This document shows, one piece after another, positions 6,183-7,792 of a stretch of DNA of 7,792 nucleotides. This stretch comes from Chloroflexota bacterium (GTDB taxonomy: Bacteria; Chloroflexota; Anaerolineae; Promineifilales; Promineifilaceae). Each line of letters begins with the position of its first letter. Position 1 is the first letter of the stretch. Under the pieces are notes generated by a model. The model was not told where the DNA came from. It was given only the letters and a program-made list of their open reading frames with translations, and did not search any database. The stretch is from assembly GCA_030599405.1 (NCBI GenBank), contig JAUVOB010000052.1, forward strand, positions 1 through 7,792, written 5' to 3'. Position numbers and translations under genes: made by a program.

Positions 6183-7792
6183 ATGTCAGATATTCTCAAG
6201 ATAAATAATAAAGAAGTGATAATCGATTCGCTCCCGACCGAAATCCTACGCAATGCGTTAAGATTGGCCGGTTACTATAGCGTCCGCTATGGCAGCGACA
6301 GCGGCGAGACGGGAGCCAGCGCCATCCTTCTGGATGGTCGGCTGGTCTCCAGCGACACCCTGCTAGTGGGCCAGGCCGTCGGACACGAGATAGAAACCAT
6401 CGAGGGCGTGTCGCCATCAATAGGGGAAATCCACCCAATTCAAAGAGCATTCATGGAAACTGGCGCGATCCAATCTGGATACTCGACTCCCGCCATGATC
6501 TTAGCGGCGAAGGAGCTCCTAAAGCGGAATCCAAGTCCGACCGAAACCCAGGTGCGCGATGCTCTTTCTGGCGTCCTCTGTCGTGAAACCGGGTATCTAA
6601 AACCTGTAGAGGCAATTCTTAGGGCGGCCGCTTACATGAGAGGAGAAGAGGTCGAACCCTATGACGGACCGATGATTGTCGATGCTAGCTATCTCGTCGA
6701 AACTCCCCCGAGCCAGGAAAAAGATGATGGCAGCCCGGAAATGGCTTCTGGTGGTCCTGGCGGACAGACGACTACAGATGTGCGGCCGCGCACGGATATA
6801 TTACTGCAGAGTGGAGTTCCCCAAACGGAGGTGGTTGGAAAACCTGAAACCAAGGTAGACGCCTTGCAACTGGCGAAAGGGAATCCTGCCTTTGTCGATG
6901 ACTATGATATGCGGGGAATGCTCTATGGAAAATTGCTGGTCAGTCCGCATGCTCATGCGCGTATCAGCGATATAGATGACAAGGAAGCGTCGGAGTTGCC
7001 AGGCGTGCGGGCCATCATCCACTATAAAAACATCCGCCGAATAAAGTACGCTTCCGGCGGTCAGTCTTACCCAAATCCCCCGCCGCACGATCAGGTCAGT
7101 TTTGACAACAAGGTCCGATATGTGGGTGATAGGGTTGCTGCTGTCGCTGCGGACTCGGTTGAAATCGCCGAGGAAGCACTGAAGCTGATACACGTCGAAT
7201 ACGTAATTCTGCCGGCTGTGTTTGATGAAAACGAGGCCACTAAAGAGGGTGCACCTGTCATCCATGATGAGGACGACACTGAGGGCGTTCATGATTCCGA
7301 GAGAAACATTGTCCACCACATAGAGGCAGAAGTTGGCGACGTTGCCCAAGGTTTCCAGGATGCGGATCGCGTTTTCGAGCAAACCTATCGCGTTCATCAG
7401 GTACAACCGGCTCCGATTGAACCCCATATAGCCATCAGTTGGTGGGACTCGAATGAACGGCTGGTAATCCGTACGTCTACACAGGTACCATTTCACGTTC
7501 GACGTATGGTCGCACCATTACTCGGGCTACCCATAAGCCAGATCCGTGTCATCAAGCCAAGAATAGGAGGCGGATTCGGTGTGAAGCAAGAGATGCTCCT
7601 TGAGGACATCGTGGGGCACCTTTCCATCGCCACAGGTCGACCGGTACGTATCGAACTTACCCGGCAGGAAGAGTTTCAGAGTAGCCGTACTAGACATCCC
7701 CAGACTATTACTTACAAGACCGGAGTATTGGCTGACGGTACATTACACAGCATGACGATGCGGGTGGTCGGTAATACGGGAGCATATGGCAC
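6183..7792 (+). CDS. Xanthine dehydrogenase/aldehyde oxidoreductase-family fusion: clusterless [2Fe-2S]-type domain plus Mo-binding subunit (partial, C-terminus off the right edge)
   Basis: The frame is open for 536 codons to the window edge. Residues 1-75 match the plant-type ferredoxin domain of the small subunit, 80-152 the second, helical [2Fe-2S] domain, about 160-212 a polar Gly/Pro/Thr-rich linker, and 213 onward the molybdenum subunit. VVGKPETKVDALQLAKG begins the a/b hammerhead domain. The Moco domain follows with PIEPHIA, TSTQVPFHVRR (Gln434, equivalent to the Moco-contacting Gln of xanthine oxidase) and GGGFGVKQE (462-470). The order resembles Desulfovibrio aldehyde oxidoreductase, with no FAD domain between. 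Seven of eight cluster cysteines are replaced: Ser38, Thr43, Ser46, Asp58, Ser98, Ser101 and Glu135; only Cys133 remains. The Mo domain therefore looks sound, but normal electron transfer through iron-sulfur clusters is not possible. The substrate is unknown. The ATG at 6183 is preferred to a GTG at 6141 because ILKINNKEV aligns with the family N-terminus; a weak GAGAAAG site precedes it. Confidence 0.88.
   Translation, partial: MSDILKINNKEVIIDSLPTEILRNALRLAGYYSVRYGSDSGETGASAILLDGRLVSSDTLLVGQAVGHEIETIEGVSPSIGEIHPIQRAFMETGAIQSGYSTPAMILAAKELLKRNPSPTETQVRDALSGVLCRETGYLKPVEAILRAAAYMRGEEVEPYDGPMIVDASYLVETPPSQEKDDGSPEMASGGPGGQTTTDVRPRTDILLQSGVPQTEVVGKPETKVDALQLAKGNPAFVDDYDMRGMLYGKLLVSPHAHARISDIDDKEASELPGVRAIIHYKNIRRIKYASGGQSYPNPPPHDQVSFDNKVRYVGDRVAAVAADSVEIAEEALKLIHVEYVILPAVFDENEATKEGAPVIHDEDDTEGVHDSERNIVHHIEAEVGDVAQGFQDADRVFEQTYRVHQVQPAPIEPHIAISWWDSNERLVIRTSTQVPFHVRRMVAPLLGLPISQIRVIKPRIGGGFGVKQEMLLEDIVGHLSIATGRPVRIELTRQEEFQSSRTRHPQTITYKTGVLADGTLHSMTMRVVGNTGAYG

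Noticed and set aside
6801..7496. 231-codon minus-strand frame
   Set aside because: It is antisense to the molybdenum subunit, which is clearly recognisable across the same bases.
1..7792. CRISPR arrays, insertion sequences, rRNA
   Set aside because: I see no regularly spaced repeats, terminal inverted repeats with a transposase, or rRNA-like sequence.

Overview
The window is bacterial chromosome. It has compact genes, a tRNA with its own promoter and terminator, and standard code with TAA, TAG and TGA all used as stops. The architecture and flavour of the membrane glycosyltransferases and of the molybdenum hydroxylase (an iron-sulfur-type domain fused directly to the Mo subunit) remind me of Chloroflexota. 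This is a recollection of protein style, not a phylogenetic result, so the taxonomic call is weak.

Layout. Bases 1-3905 are read on the minus strand. In transcription order they hold a GT87/DUF2029-type polyprenol-linked glycosyltransferase (2703-3905), tRNA-Thr(CGT) (2540-2612) with a near-consensus promoter and an intrinsic terminator, uridine kinase (udk, 1783-2418), and a large multi-pass membrane protein that runs off the left edge (1-1712). Bases 4267-7792 are read on the plus strand. They hold an AftB-like GT-C membrane glycosyltransferase split by one in-frame TGA (4267-5922), then the first 536 codons of a xanthine dehydrogenase/aldehyde oxidoreductase-family fusion protein (6183 to the right edge). 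The 361-bp divergent gap 3906-4266 has no gene. It holds short inverted and direct repeats that could be regulatory.

How the genes fit together. Three of the five protein loci are multi-pass membrane proteins of GT-C type or GT-C-like appearance, which suggests a cell-envelope glycan neighbourhood. Uridine kinase feeds UMP/UTP pools and could serve nucleotide-sugar supply, but it is a housekeeping gene and may be there by chance. The molybdenum enzyme appears to be a separate transcription unit with its own promoter.

Main points of interest. (1) The N-terminal part of the molybdenum hydroxylase keeps the recognisable fold sequence of the two-[2Fe-2S] small subunit but has lost seven of the eight cluster cysteines, while the reading frame is intact into the Mo domain. 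This looks like an electron-transfer module turned into a clusterless domain. (2) The AftB-like gene is interrupted by a single in-frame TGA, with good family sequence on both sides. (3) A spaced direct repeat sits over the probable udk promoter.
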